Shown in pieces: positions 1 to 7,824 of a stretch of DNA of 55,553 bases; positions within the stretch are counted from its first letter, which is position 1; each line of letters starts with the position of its first letter. Below the pieces are notes generated by a model that saw only the letters and a program-made list of their open reading frames with translations, did not search any database and was not told where the DNA came from. The translations under genes and the position numbers were made by a program. The DNA comes from a virus: positions 1 through 55,553 of the IMG/VR virus record IMGVR_UViG_3300009184_000006. One strand, given 5' to 3'.

Positions 1-123
1 GCGAATCGTAATGCGCTCAGTCTGCCTCGCTGGCAGTCGATACGGGTCTTTTTGGTCCGCGCAACCTTCGTTGCAAACCTGGAGACCGGGAAAATTAGGG
101 TCGGAGCGCATCACCGAATGCGC
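1..123. repeat. Terminal direct repeat, left copy
   Basis: The first 123 bases are identical to the last 123 (55431-55553). A reading frame runs through the repeat and is completed only when the ends are joined, so the sequence closes into a circle of 55,430 bases. A repeat of this length is typical of the overlap left by an assembler on a circular or circularly permuted molecule. A genuine short terminal redundancy cannot be excluded from sequence alone. Confidence 0.95.
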
Positions 124-198
124 TCTCTTCATCTTGCAGCGATCACAAACCGCAATCGATAGCGTCGAATTGCCGAGAGTGTCGAGGAAAATGCCCAT
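1..198 (-). CDS. Small zinc-ribbon-like virion-region protein, N-terminal part (continues across the join)
   Basis: The start ATG at 198 follows a strong GAGGGGG ribosome site. The frame runs to base 1 and continues at 55430 down to 55287, giving a 113-residue protein. It has a CDRC pair near residue 18 and a CNEGC motif near residue 42, a spacing that suggests a single zinc-binding ribbon, followed by a hydrophilic tail. It lies 10 bases downstream of the adaptor-like gene and immediately upstream of the tail-fibre gene, so it is probably a late virion or assembly protein. I do not recognise a named family. The break at the window edge is an artefact of where the circle was opened. Confidence 0.8.
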   Translation of the reverse strand, partial: MGIFLDTLGNSTLSIAVCDRCKMKRAHSVMRSDPNFPGLQVCNEGCADQKDPYRLPARQTERITIR

Positions 199-208
199 GC
201 AACCCCCT

Positions 209-1282
209 CTACGCCGTGTAAACGCCAATAGCTGGCGCAAAATAAATCGGGGACTTGTCGCGCTCTTCCTGCTCGGCAAGGTTCGTGTACTCGTTCGCTT
301 TCGCTTCCAAGTACTGAATCCGGTCCAGCGGCACATTCGGCAGCTCCAGCCCCATTCGATGCGACAGCTGCATCAAAATCGCCTCGTACCAACGCTGCGG
401 AATCTCGATCTCGTTGGTCAACGCCCCAACATCCATGACTTGGCGTGAATACCAAACAGTCATCTGCACCAGCGGGTCACTCGGGGTGGGCCAAAGCCAT
501 AACTGCGGCTGGGGGATCGTGCGGTTGAACCAAAATTGAAAAGGCTGGTTGGCCGTGAAATTCTTGTTCGGTAGATTTGTGTAGTCGTCGCGGTTTAACC
601 GCGCCATGGTGATCTCGGTGCTGTTGTTACCCACGAAGAATTCGCGCAGCGCCAGCGTAGTACCGCCGGACGCCAAAATACGGTAGTATTCGACGCTTTG
701 ACCCGGGTTAATGTCGTACCAAAGCCATTCGTTGTCAGTTACAGTGGTCGTCCCCACATCATCCAACGTCAGCCAGTTAGTGCCATCAATGCTGTACTGC
801 AACGTGAAAGTCCAGACTGCGCTGCCGCCACCGGCGACGTAAGGAAGAACACCGATTGAACCCGCATAAATAGGGTTATCCGTGCCGAATGCGACGGAGA
901 TATAACCATTCGCGGATGTCTGCTGGCATACCGTATCTACATCCCCGTCGAATGCATTTCCTACAGTGCCGCCAGCCGATGAATAATAAGCCCCGCTTGG
1001 GCGATTCATCTTTCGATACAGTGCGTTGAGCACCTCGATCGAACCTTTGGGTAGCGAGTAAATGTAGTTGTCGGCGGTTACGCCGAACACCTTCTTGTCA
1101 ATCGCCCAGTAATTAATACCGATATTGGACAGATTGGTGAGAAGGATAAATAGCGATTCGCGTGCCGACAGCTGCTGCTCGGACGTCAATTCCTCCGCTA
1201 ATTTGCCGCAACGGCGAGCACCATGGTCAATGAACGTTTGTACATTGAGAACCGTTTGCCCTACCGTATTTGAATATGCCAT
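209..1282 (-). CDS. Head-tail adaptor-like protein with inserted discoidin-like domain
   Basis: This 357-residue protein has ends that look like the helical connector or adaptor proteins of podoviruses: an N-terminal helix set, then a C-terminal part rich in Trp, Leu and Glu around IPQRWYEAILMQLSHRMG. Between about residues 95 and 220 sits a beta-rich stretch (NAFDGDVDT, YSIDGTNW, YYRILASG) that resembles the F5/8 type C (discoidin) carbohydrate-binding fold. The gene follows the DUF6321-like gene by one base and precedes the zinc-ribbon gene. Connector function is inferred from position and from partial resemblance to the 211-residue adaptor at 47593-48228. The inserted domain may be displayed on the virion surface. 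Confidence 0.6.
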   Translation of the reverse strand: MAYSNTVGQTVLNVQTFIDHGARRCGKLAEELTSEQQLSARESLFILLTNLSNIGINYWAIDKKVFGVTADNYIYSLPKGSIEVLNALYRKMNRPSGAYYSSAGGTVGNAFDGDVDTVCQQTSANGYISVAFGTDNPIYAGSIGVLPYVAGGGSAVWTFTLQYSIDGTNWLTLDDVGTTTVTDNEWLWYDINPGQSVEYYRILASGGTTLALREFFVGNNSTEITMARLNRDDYTNLPNKNFTANQPFQFWFNRTIPQPQLWLWPTPSDPLVQMTVWYSRQVMDVGALTNEIEIPQRWYEAILMQLSHRMGLELPNVPLDRIQYLEAKANEYTNLAEQEERDKSPIYFAPAIGVYTA

Positions 1283-1283
1283 C

Positions 1284-1664
1284 TTACCATCCCGGACAAT
1301 TCCATCGTTGCATCGAAGCCCGTGCTCGGCTGCCCTTTTCGGACTTTTCGGCTACTGGTCCCATCCTCGCACAAAAAGAATCGCGGCGTGCACCACCTTG
1401 GGGCTGCGGGGGTTTGAGGTCGGAGCCAGTTTCGCTATTATACCGCGCCCGACCCTTTGCAGTCAATCCTGCCCCTTTTTCTGCCGGAAGCTTTTCACCA
1501 CGCCCGATAGCCAAGCTTGGGCCACCTTTATTAAATCTTTTACCTTTGTCAGCATTTGCATAGTCCTTTCCGACAGATTGCGGGATGCCTACCTTCTTGG
1601 CGAACGCTGGATTGTGCGCTACCGCCTCCATCAACCTGTGCTGGGAAGGTGACTTGCTCGGCAT
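1284..1664 (-). CDS. DUF6321-like conserved phage protein
   Basis: The protein has 126 residues. Its C-terminal half carries the strongly conserved run typical of DUF6321: PAEKGAGLTAKGRARYN, then KPPQPQGGARRDSFCARMG and a terminal RWNCPGW. The family is common in uncultured aquatic phages and has no established function. The ATG at 1664 is preferred over an upstream TTG; it overlaps the stop of the preceding gene, which suggests translational coupling. The N-terminal half is basic and low in hydrophobics. Late-operon position suggests a virion or DNA-associated role, but this is inference. Confidence 0.75.
   Translation of the reverse strand: MPSKSPSQHRLMEAVAHNPAFAKKVGIPQSVGKDYANADKGKRFNKGGPSLAIGRGEKLPAEKGAGLTAKGRARYNSETGSDLKPPQPQGGARRDSFCARMGPVAEKSEKGSRARASMQRWNCPGW
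1437..1466 (-). promoter_or_regulatory. Possible internal sigma70 promoter
   Basis: TATAAT (1437-1442) and TTGACT (1461-1466) are 18 bases apart on the coding strand, inside the DUF6321-like gene. The -10 coincides with conserved Arg-Tyr-Asn codons, so it may be fortuitous. If real it would boost the adaptor, zinc-ribbon and tail-fibre genes. Confidence 0.3.
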
Positions 1665-1666
1665 GA

Positions 1667-2071
1667 TCAAGCGTAGGATTTAATCATCTCAAGCACAACA
1701 GTGTATGTGTCGCCAGAGCTTGCATCTGAAGTGCTAAACACAATATTTCCATTTTTACCAGTGCTGGAATTGTTTGTAATTCCACCAAAACTGGAAAAAT
1801 CATTTGTGTAATTGCTGTTCACATTACTAAGGAAGAACGGAACATCCGTATTTGCGTCCCAGTACATGCGAACTTCCATGCCATGGCAAATTGCGGTGAT
1901 TTTGCTCACTGAAACACCAGTGCAGGCTTTGCCAGAATCACTGGAAGTAAGAGTTGACACATTGACTTTTGTGACTGCCGTTTCACCAGTGCCATCACTG
2001 ATGTTCGTGAATTTCATGATTGCCAGACGCTCTCCGTCCAACAATGTTTGACTTGTGACTGCATCAGCCAT
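1667..2071 (-). CDS. Small virion structural protein, probably decoration-like
   Basis: This 134-residue protein is rich in Ser, Thr, Asn and Gly, with a beta-strand pattern and no cysteine pairs or membrane segment. It has alternating hydrophobic segments (LAIMKFTNI, VEVRMYW-like, TYTVVLEMIK). The start ATG at 2071 lies 6 bases after GGAG; a TTG four codons earlier is not needed. It lies between two capsid-region genes and is preceded by a terminator hairpin. Its last segment, GDTYTVVLEMI, resembles the GDTYTVVRVTI ending of the 190-residue capsid-region protein (4900-5472), hinting at a shared fold. Its base composition is visibly more AT-rich than its neighbours. Confidence 0.6.
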   Translation of the reverse strand: MADAVTSQTLLDGERLAIMKFTNISDGTGETAVTKVNVSTLTSSDSGKACTGVSVSKITAICHGMEVRMYWDANTDVPFFLSNVNSNYTNDFSSFGGITNNSSTGKNGNIVFSTSDASSGDTYTVVLEMIKSYA

Positions 2072-2083
2072 TTTTATCTCCAA

Positions 2084-2108
2084 TTAAAAGATGGGGGCCG
2101 AAGCCCCC
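2084..2108 (-). terminator. Rho-independent terminator
   Basis: On the minus strand a perfect GGGGGC / GCCCCC stem is closed by a TTCG tetraloop (2093-2108) and followed by ATCTTTTAATT. It lies between the Lys/Gly-rich protein gene and the next small structural gene, so it probably tunes expression within the late operon. The same stem and loop recur at 29594-29609. Confidence 0.75.
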
Positions 2109-2112
2109 ACCA

Positions 2113-2901
2113 TTAACACTCGTCAGCTTTTACTTTTCCGCCACGCTTGAACGTGCCGGATAGCTGCGATATTGCTACCGGAGCTGACGGTTTCTTCTTG
2201 GGCATTGCTACGGCGCGACCCGAGTCATTAACTGCGCCCCCCGTAGCAAAATGCTTTTTTGCAGCACCGCCTTTTTTGTAGCCGCCGCCGTTACCCAGTT
2301 TAACATCACCTGTGGGTGCTGAGTTGTTGTCGGGATGAGCGGTGCTCATCTTGGTAGAACCTTTGGTCGATTTGATGATGCCGCCGCTTTTGTAGCCGCC
2401 TTGGCCATCCACTACACCACCGGTCTTGTAGGCTCCGGGTTTGGTGCTCTTGGCAATACCACCAGTCTTCAAGCCTTTGTGGGCTTTAGACGCGGGTTTG
2501 CTCTCGTGCATTTCCAGCTCTTTGCCGACACCCTTGATAGCCTTCATTTCGGCTTTGTGCATCTTGGGTGACTCCATCTCGCCGCCTTTTTTCATGGCGG
2601 GACGCATTGGAGCTGCTGCCATGGCATCAGGACCGGTCATACCGGGTGCACGACGAGCCATACGCTTCGCAGCCATAGCACGAGCTGCACCGGGTGCGCC
2701 CATAGGTGGAACCACGGGGCTTCGGCCAGCCAAAGCACCCATGACACCACCATCCATCTTCTTGACGGGCTTTTTATCGCCCATCTTCGGGATGCCCTCG
2801 GCTTTCATCCGAGCAAAAGTAGCTGAACCACCAGTCTTGAGTTTTAACTCAACTGACGGTTCTGTGGTCATCATTTTGACCATTGGCTTGAATTGACCCA
2901 T
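2113..2901 (-). CDS. Lys/Gly-rich repetitive virion-region protein
   Basis: The protein has 262 residues and low complexity, very basic with repeated short motifs of the type K-(T/S/K)-GG (for example AYKTGGVV, GYKSGGIIKSTKG, GYKKGGAAKKH, TFKRGGK) and an Ala/Met/Pro-rich middle section. No globular domain is evident. Similar KGG-rich proteins occur beside capsid genes in uncultured podovirus-like phages; a DNA-condensing or capsid-internal role fits the charge but is not shown. The start has AAAGGAGAACAGC before the ATG. A terminator follows directly. Confidence 0.65.
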   Translation of the reverse strand: MGQFKPMVKMMTTEPSVELKLKTGGSATFARMKAEGIPKMGDKKPVKKMDGGVMGALAGRSPVVPPMGAPGAARAMAAKRMARRAPGMTGPDAMAAAPMRPAMKKGGEMESPKMHKAEMKAIKGVGKELEMHESKPASKAHKGLKTGGIAKSTKPGAYKTGGVVDGQGGYKSGGIIKSTKGSTKMSTAHPDNNSAPTGDVKLGNGGGYKKGGAAKKHFATGGAVNDSGRAVAMPKKKPSAPVAISQLSGTFKRGGKVKADEC

Positions 2902-2912
2902 GCTGTTCTCCT

Positions 2913-3890
2913 TTAGGCTTGTGTGACGCCAAGAGCGCCAATACGGGTTGCATTCGGACCTGCCGCAATTGCTGGCAGGGCTATCCCCATCACGAGGCGC
3001 TTGATGCCGTCACAAGCCGATGAGGGCAAATAAGTACCCCTTACATCACCAGTTGTGGTGGTTGCTGTGGCGGTAGCGGCAACAGTCATAGTTCCAGCAT
3101 CTTCAGCCAAGGTGTTGTCCCAGCCAGCGCGGGTGACGTAACCCCTATCGGTGATACGAAGTGGCGCACCCAAGATGTCGGTCGTACCTACCGCAACGGT
3201 AACAACACTCCCGCCAGAAGCAGTGACACTGGCGATTTGGTAGAAAGCTTTCTTACCATTGACAGTAGTAGACGCCACCGTTCCCGTTGCAATTACCTCG
3301 CTCATGGCTTGACCGTAGTAGTCGTAACCAGAAACAGTAATGTTAACAGAAGTTGGAGTACCAGCACCTGTAGTAGTAGAGACAGCACGGGGGCAATCAA
3401 GTTGCAAGCCTGTCGTACCGCCAGTGATTGTAGTGGATGTTACGCCAGCACCTGCTGCGAGCGTGAGTGTGGTAGCGGTTGTAATGACTGCGGCGACAAT
3501 GTTCGTAGTCAATTTGGCTTGTGGTACAGCGTCCCAAATGTAGACGCGGCCCAGTGGGCCAACACCCAAGGTCATTGGGGACGGATTTTGTAGCAAAGCA
3601 TTACCGGAACCAATAATCGTAGCGCTAGCCACAGTTTGAGAGGCGCTTACGGTGTAGGTGCCAATACCTCCGGTACCAGTACCGAAAGCGGTAATGTAGG
3701 TTCCGTTGGTCAGCGACGTAGAACTGTCAATAAACATGCCCACAGCAATCGGGTCACCGGAAAGCATAGCGGTGACGGTCAGTGTCGTGGTGGCAATTGA
3801 GCCAGTAAAAGTCGAAACAGCGGGGTAGGCGTCTGCACCCTGAGCGGTGACAGCGGAACCTAGGAAAAGGTCATCCGAGAATTGAGGCAT
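2913..3890 (-). CDS. Beta-rich capsid-region structural protein
   Basis: The protein has 325 residues, almost all Thr, Ser, Ala, Gly and Val, and begins [13 protein letters not shown]. An internal segment around residues 25-90 ([32 protein letters not shown]) is a repeat-like beta module. A related module (TGTNIPSNTVV and similar) occurs in the nozzle-like protein at 44151-46352. The start at 3890 is chosen because AAGGAG lies 7 bases upstream. It follows the major capsid gene after a terminator, which suggests a separate expression level. Likely a head decoration, spike or fibre protein; the family is not recognised. Confidence 0.6.
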   Translation of the reverse strand: MPQFSDDLFLGSAVTAQGADAYPAVSTFTGSIATTTLTVTAMLSGDPIAVGMFIDSSTSLTNGTYITAFGTGTGGIGTYTVSASQTVASATIIGSGNALLQNPSPMTLGVGPLGRVYIWDAVPQAKLTTNIVAAVITTATTLTLAAGAGVTSTTITGGTTGLQLDCPRAVSTTTGAGTPTSVNITVSGYDYYGQAMSEVIATGTVASTTVNGKKAFYQIASVTASGGSVVTVAVGTTDILGAPLRITDRGYVTRAGWDNTLAEDAGTMTVAATATATTTTGDVRGTYLPSSACDGIKRLVMGIALPAIAAGPNATRIGALGVTQA

Positions 3891-3926
3891 GGTCTGCTCC
3901 TTGAAAAGTTTGACCAAACAGTTAAC

Positions 3927-3959
3927 AAAAATGGGGGGGCTGAGTGTTACCCCAGCCCC
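3927..3959 (-). terminator. Terminator after the major capsid gene
   Basis: On the minus strand GGGGCTG and CAGCCCC form a 7-bp stem with a 10-base loop, followed by CCCATTTTTG. It sits 13 bases after the capsid stop codon. Such hairpins often let capsid protein be made in excess over the genes that follow. Confidence 0.65.
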
Positions 3960-3971
3960 TGATGGCGTTTA

Positions 3972-4886
3972 TTAGACGCCAGGAGTACCGTACATAGCGC
4001 GTGGGTCGGTGAAGCCGACTTGGTAACGCTCGGTTGCTTTGTAGCGCATCGAGTCAGTCTCGAAGTCACCTTCCATGGTCTTCTCCAATGCACGACGCAT
4101 GAGGAGCTTCATGCCCTCAGGAGCGTCGGATTGAACCCACCATGCATTCGCGTTGGTTAAACGGGACAGGACAGCGGCACCTTCGTCCAGCAAGCCGATG
4201 GACTTGACGGGGTTGATGTCGTTGTTAGCTGTTCCAGCACGCAACACCGATTTCAGCAACACTTCGGCTTGGAAGACGTTACCGGGAGCCACCACCAACT
4301 GGCGGGGAACCAAGCGGATCTTCTTGCCGTTGTTGTCCACTGCTTGGCGGATCTGGATGAGCATTTGCTCAAGCGAGGTCTGCGACAAGTTAGCGGAAGT
4401 CGACAGCAGGTTGCTGAAAGTACCATTCACGATGGGGTGAGAGGCGCTGTTCAACTGAACGCCGTCACCACCGGGATAAGAACTATTGAAAGCGCGGTTC
4501 AGCACGTTGGCCGACAGCGTTTCTTTGGTCTCAATCAGTGATTGGGCGAGGTGGCGAGCGTAGACTTGGCCAATTCGGATGTGGTCGCCGTCCTCTACCA
4601 ACACTTTGGTCAAGGCAAAGGCGAGGCCAAAGACTTGGTACACATAGCGTTGCAGGAACAGGACACCACCTTGTTGGTAGGTCACTGGAGTACCATCGGG
4701 CAACTGGGGGGCTGCACCGAAACCGTACAAGACGGGTTCTTCATGGTAGTTACGGGGAATGCCCTGTTCCTCGCGGAACACACGGGACCATTCGTCTTTT
4801 CGTTGGTCGTACACGCCGTCGAAGCATTCGTTGAGGATAGGTTCAACAATACTTCTAAAGTCCGTACTGCGCATTGGAGCGGCCAT
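3972..4886 (-). CDS. Major capsid protein
   Basis: This 304-residue protein matches the size and pattern of HK97-fold major head proteins of the Mu gpT / podovirus type. It has a helical N-terminal arm (IVEPILNECFDGVYDQRKDEW), a long E-loop-like region, a spine helix (SLEQMLIQIRQAVDNNGKKI), the strand RLVPRQLVVAPG, and a C-terminal domain ending RYQVGFTDPRAMYGTPGV. It lies directly after the 190-residue capsid-region gene and the scaffold, the usual order of a head module. AAGGGGG precedes the ATG at 4886. The strand PRQLVVAP followed by EVLLKS is a common signature of this family. Confidence 0.85.
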   Translation of the reverse strand: MAAPMRSTDFRSIVEPILNECFDGVYDQRKDEWSRVFREEQGIPRNYHEEPVLYGFGAAPQLPDGTPVTYQQGGVLFLQRYVYQVFGLAFALTKVLVEDGDHIRIGQVYARHLAQSLIETKETLSANVLNRAFNSSYPGGDGVQLNSASHPIVNGTFSNLLSTSANLSQTSLEQMLIQIRQAVDNNGKKIRLVPRQLVVAPGNVFQAEVLLKSVLRAGTANNDINPVKSIGLLDEGAAVLSRLTNANAWWVQSDAPEGMKLLMRRALEKTMEGDFETDSMRYKATERYQVGFTDPRAMYGTPGV

Positions 4887-4899
4887 GGTTTAGTCCCCC

Positions 4900-5472
4900 T
4901 TAAATGGCATTAACGGTCGCTTGATACTGCGATTCGTTAATAGTTACCCGCACAACCGTGTACGTATCGCCCCAAGCATTGTCGGGGTACGGAGCCAAAT
5001 CAACGATCCGCATTTGAGCAGAGCTACCAGAGCCGACCAAAGTGGTAGACAAGGTGCACTGCGACAAACCAGTGACATTGCTGCCAGCGGTAGTCGCGCT
5101 CAAATCGGCTTGATCGCCAATAGAGGTCTGAGCCAGTGAGCCGTCGGCTTGAATTTCGTAAACGATGTTGGGGTCGTTATAGAAATAAGCAACGCATGAA
5201 CCGGTTTGGTAAGCCGTGTTGGCTGGCCAATAGTTCGATATGCGACGACGACCAGTGGTGTCAGTCCACTCAACGCCAGCGAAAGCCCCTTGGAAGGAGT
5301 CACCCGCTGCTGCGACAACGATGTTGCCGCTCGTATTGAGCTTGACCGGTTGGCCTTTCAGAATGTCGGTGTTGTACGCCGACGCAATACCGCCAGCCAA
5401 CGCTTGAGCGCGATCCAAACCAGAGGGGTGGAAAGCAGGGCGCAGACCGAACGGTGCATTTGTAGAAGACAT
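4900..5472 (-). CDS. Putative capsid decoration protein
   Basis: The protein has 190 residues and opens MSSTNAPFGLRPAFHPSG, a start shared by many small capsid-associated proteins of uncultured phages. The rest is beta-rich (GQPVKLNTSGNIVVAAAGD, AFAGVEWTD) with a terminal strand pair, TYTVVRVTINE. It is immediately upstream of the major capsid gene, 13 bases away. Position and composition favour a cement or decoration role; an alternative is a minor head protein. GGAGAAAAG precedes the ATG. Confidence 0.65.
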   Translation of the reverse strand: MSSTNAPFGLRPAFHPSGLDRAQALAGGIASAYNTDILKGQPVKLNTSGNIVVAAAGDSFQGAFAGVEWTDTTGRRRISNYWPANTAYQTGSCVAYFYNDPNIVYEIQADGSLAQTSIGDQADLSATTAGSNVTGLSQCTLSTTLVGSGSSAQMRIVDLAPYPDNAWGDTYTVVRVTINESQYQATVNAI

Positions 5473-5504
5473 AGTCTTTTCTCCAGAATGTAGTTCGAAA
5501 TCCG

Positions 5505-6044
5505 TTAGGTAAATACCGGAACGGGCATGGGTTTGTCAAGCTCACGAATTCCATCGCCTTCAATATCGCCTAACGATCGACCCTTGCTGTCACGCGGACC
5601 TAGGTTGTCAGCCTGAATACGGATTTTGTCCGCTTCATCCTGAGGCGCAAAGTGGTGCAGCTCTTCCATGATGGACTGGTAAATGTCCTCTGGAATTTTA
5701 TACAAAAGCATCTCGTTGCATGCAATATAACCCGCTTGTTCACCGGCTTTAACTTTGTAGTTTTCAAAGCCCGGAACTTCGTCAATCATGACTGGAGTAT
5801 ACCCCATACGGAGGCGTTTGTGGATCGGATCGTAGCCGTTAGTTGTCGACAGCCAGATCGCGTGATATCCCGGCATATCCGGGGGCTTGGGGAGGGACTC
5901 TTGCGTCCACTCGTTCCGGAACATCCTGCGACGCTCCTGATCACTAGCCAGCTGTGTAGTGGCATCGGCACGTTGGCGATCCTGCGATGCGCGGGATTCA
6001 CGGCCACCAGCGGTAGTATCTTTCTTTAAACGGTCATCTTTCAT
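5505..6044 (-). CDS. Conserved head-module protein of unknown function
   Basis: The protein has 179 residues, with a charged, probably helical first 45 (many Arg, Lys, Asp, Gln) and a compact middle with the distinctive string YHAIWLSTTNGYDPIHKRL followed by GYTPV. This pattern recurs next to scaffold and capsid genes in uncultured podovirus-like phages. It starts 11 bases after an AGGAG and follows the scaffold gene by 2 bases. Assembly or minor virion role is inferred from place only. Confidence 0.6.
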   Translation of the reverse strand: MKDDRLKKDTTAGGRESRASQDRQRADATTQLASDQERRRMFRNEWTQESLPKPPDMPGYHAIWLSTTNGYDPIHKRLRMGYTPVMIDEVPGFENYKVKAGEQAGYIACNEMLLYKIPEDIYQSIMEELHHFAPQDEADKIRIQADNLGPRDSKGRSLGDIEGDGIRELDKPMPVPVFT

Positions 6045-6046
6045 GT

Positions 6047-7048
6047 TCAGCTCCTGTTGGCGTTTAAGCGGTCATATTCAGCGTATTTTTTGATCATCTT
6101 GTTGCGTTCGGCCATATTATCCCACCGACCCGCATCCTTGATGGCTCGCACACGCTCTGGAGACAGACGGAACTCGTTCGGTCTTAACGAATTACTAGAT
6201 TCCCGTCCAGATCCTGTAACCACTTGCCTTGGTCTCCGATTTTGAGCAGATGACTGATCGTCATTTCCGCCATTATAACGGTGAGGCAGGTATTTTGTCA
6301 ATCTATTGTCCAACTCCGACCAGTAATCGGGGGTGTTGGGATCCCAGCCTTCCTCGACGAGACTTTCATCGATTTTAACCGCGACACGGCTGTCGGTATC
6401 CTTCCCATTCGGGTCGTACCAATCATTTCGCGCCATCCAGTCACCGGCCAGACGCTTCAAGCGCGGGTCCGGCGCTTTTGGGACTGCTGGAGTGTTAGGT
6501 GCCGCCACGGCACGCTTTTTGAGCGCTTCGAGGGATTCGACCTGTCGTCGGGCATCGTACCAAGCTTCCTGGGCATCAGCCAAACCCGCGCCATCGGCCA
6601 TTTCGGTCGCCTCTTTGATCTTCATCTTGGCGTATTGCAGCCGTACATGACCATCTTCGATCGCCTTGTCCAGCCGTGCCACATCGGCACCCGCCGTGCG
6701 TTTTTCCAGCACCGCCAGCCGTTCGGTCATCTGCTCGTTCTGGCGCTGCAGAGTGGTGATCAGATGGTTCGATTCGGCGGTTCGAGCCTTGTGGAGCTTT
6801 TTCTTGAGATTCCGCTCTTCACGCCGCGCCAGCCGGATGGCCTCTCGCTGCGGATCAGGGTCCGGAGTATTGTCTACCCCACCACTGGAATCATCATCGT
6901 GGTCATCGTCTGTATCCGCCGAATTTTTCTGCGAATCCGTTTCGGCATTACTGCCATTGTCTGGAGCTTCTCCGGGTGGCAGCAACACCGTCGCTGACCC
7001 ATCTGAACCCTCCGACATTTGCAATTCTAATTTATCGACCGTGTTCAT
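6047..7048 (-). CDS. Head scaffolding protein
   Basis: The protein has 333 residues. The first 75 are acidic and disordered (DTDDDHDDDSSGG). A long charged coiled coil follows (about 75-200: ERNLKKKLHKARTAE, TLQRQNEQMTERLAVLEKR). The second half contains WYDPNGKDTDSRVA and a basic C-terminal helix, a layout typical of scaffolds whose C-terminus binds the coat protein. It sits between portal and capsid genes. Its ATG overlaps the stop of the GroES-like gene (ATGA). Confidence 0.75.
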   Translation of the reverse strand: MNTVDKLELQMSEGSDGSATVLLPPGEAPDNGSNAETDSQKNSADTDDDHDDDSSGGVDNTPDPDPQREAIRLARREERNLKKKLHKARTAESNHLITTLQRQNEQMTERLAVLEKRTAGADVARLDKAIEDGHVRLQYAKMKIKEATEMADGAGLADAQEAWYDARRQVESLEALKKRAVAAPNTPAVPKAPDPRLKRLAGDWMARNDWYDPNGKDTDSRVAVKIDESLVEEGWDPNTPDYWSELDNRLTKYLPHRYNGGNDDQSSAQNRRPRQVVTGSGRESSNSLRPNEFRLSPERVRAIKDAGRWDNMAERNKMIKKYAEYDRLNANRS

Positions 7049-7479
7049 ATAAACGCCTTCACTTTCAAGGGATCTCCAGTCACTTTTGCAATGACTTCGT
7101 GATCGTTAAACACACTGAACAACGCGGTACTGCCTTCATCGGGGTGCCCGTAGGGTACTTCCCAACGATCGCCGCCCCATTTGGGCATACGCACGTAGTC
7201 TCCAACTTCGATCCAATTGCCCTCGGGCCACGGTTCGAGCGAGTCGCGTTTCTTGAAAGCCAGTGGTCCGATCGCTATGACTTTCGCCACTTGATTGTTC
7301 CACTTCTCAGTCTCCTTGGTCTCTTCGACCAGTACAATGCCAGAGCTGGTGACAGTCTTTTTGGTCTGTCTCCACTGGACGAGAACCCGTCCACCTACTG
7401 GCCAAGCACCGGGATCAACTGCGGGAAATGCTTCCTGCAACGCTGCTTCATTCAAAGCTTCCGGTTCGTTTTTCATCAT
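7045..7479 (-). CDS. GroES-like co-chaperonin
   Basis: This 144-residue protein carries the Cpn10 fold pattern: PVGGRVLVQWRQT, a mobile-loop-like segment (KKTVTSSGIVLVEE, about 41-54), QVAKVIAIGPLAF, WIEVGDYVRMPKWGG and a final VIAKVTGD strand. Host GroES is about 97 residues; the extra length is in an N-terminal acidic extension and in a longer roof region. Phages such as T4 encode a GroES substitute (gp31) to let the host GroEL fold the large coat protein, and placement between portal and scaffold fits that job. The ATG at 7479, 6 bases after GAGG, is preferred to the TTG before it. Confidence 0.75.
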   Translation of the reverse strand: MMKNEPEALNEAALQEAFPAVDPGAWPVGGRVLVQWRQTKKTVTSSGIVLVEETKETEKWNNQVAKVIAIGPLAFKKRDSLEPWPEGNWIEVGDYVRMPKWGGDRWEVPYGHPDEGSTALFSVFNDHEVIAKVTGDPLKVKAFI

Positions 7480-7657
7480 CAATGTCCTCTTCCTTTAGAA
7501 GATGGTTTAAGGTGTCCAGAGCTTCTTCAAGCCCTTGGTGCTGTCCTACCAATCGCTGGTAGGTTTCGAAATTGACGACATGGCCGTCAATTAACGATTT
7601 GGCGATCGCTGCTTTGCGCTCTTCGATTGCACCCACGAAGTCGCTGACGTATCGCAT
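7448..7657 (-). CDS. Small helical head-module protein
   Basis: A 69-residue, all-helical protein (AIEERKAAIAKSLIDG, LVGQHQGLEEALDTLNHLL). The phrase ETYQRLVGQHQGLEEAL is typical of a short conserved protein found between portal and scaffold genes in related phages. Its function is unknown. Its ATG overlaps the stop of the preceding 55-codon gene (TAATG) and its end overlaps the GroES-like gene by 32 bases. Confidence 0.65.
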   Translation of the reverse strand: MRYVSDFVGAIEERKAAIAKSLIDGHVVNFETYQRLVGQHQGLEEALDTLNHLLKEEDIDDEKRTGSFE

Positions 7658-7824
7658 TATTTCTTCTTCGCTTGCATCAACGCGCCGACTTTGGGCTTGG
7701 TGTTGCTGGAAGACTTGGTATCCTCCTTCGCGCCCAATGAAGACCCGTCAAGCTTTGCACCCATCGCCATGCGCTTGTGCATATTCACATCTTGACCCAT
7801 TTGACCTGCGTTGTTAGTAGCCAT
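7657..7824 (-). CDS. Short basic protein downstream of portal
   Basis: A 55-codon gene beginning MATNNAGQMGQDVNMHK and ending in a Lys-rich GALMQAKKK tail. It has one of the best ribosome sites in the window (TAGGAGG, 5-bp gap, ATG). It overlaps the portal gene by 11 bases and the next gene by one. The middle is rich in Lys, Ser and Asn and probably disordered. The strong translation signal argues that it is real. No family recognised. Confidence 0.75.
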   Translation of the reverse strand: MATNNAGQMGQDVNMHKRMAMGAKLDGSSLGAKEDTKSSSNTKPKVGALMQAKKK

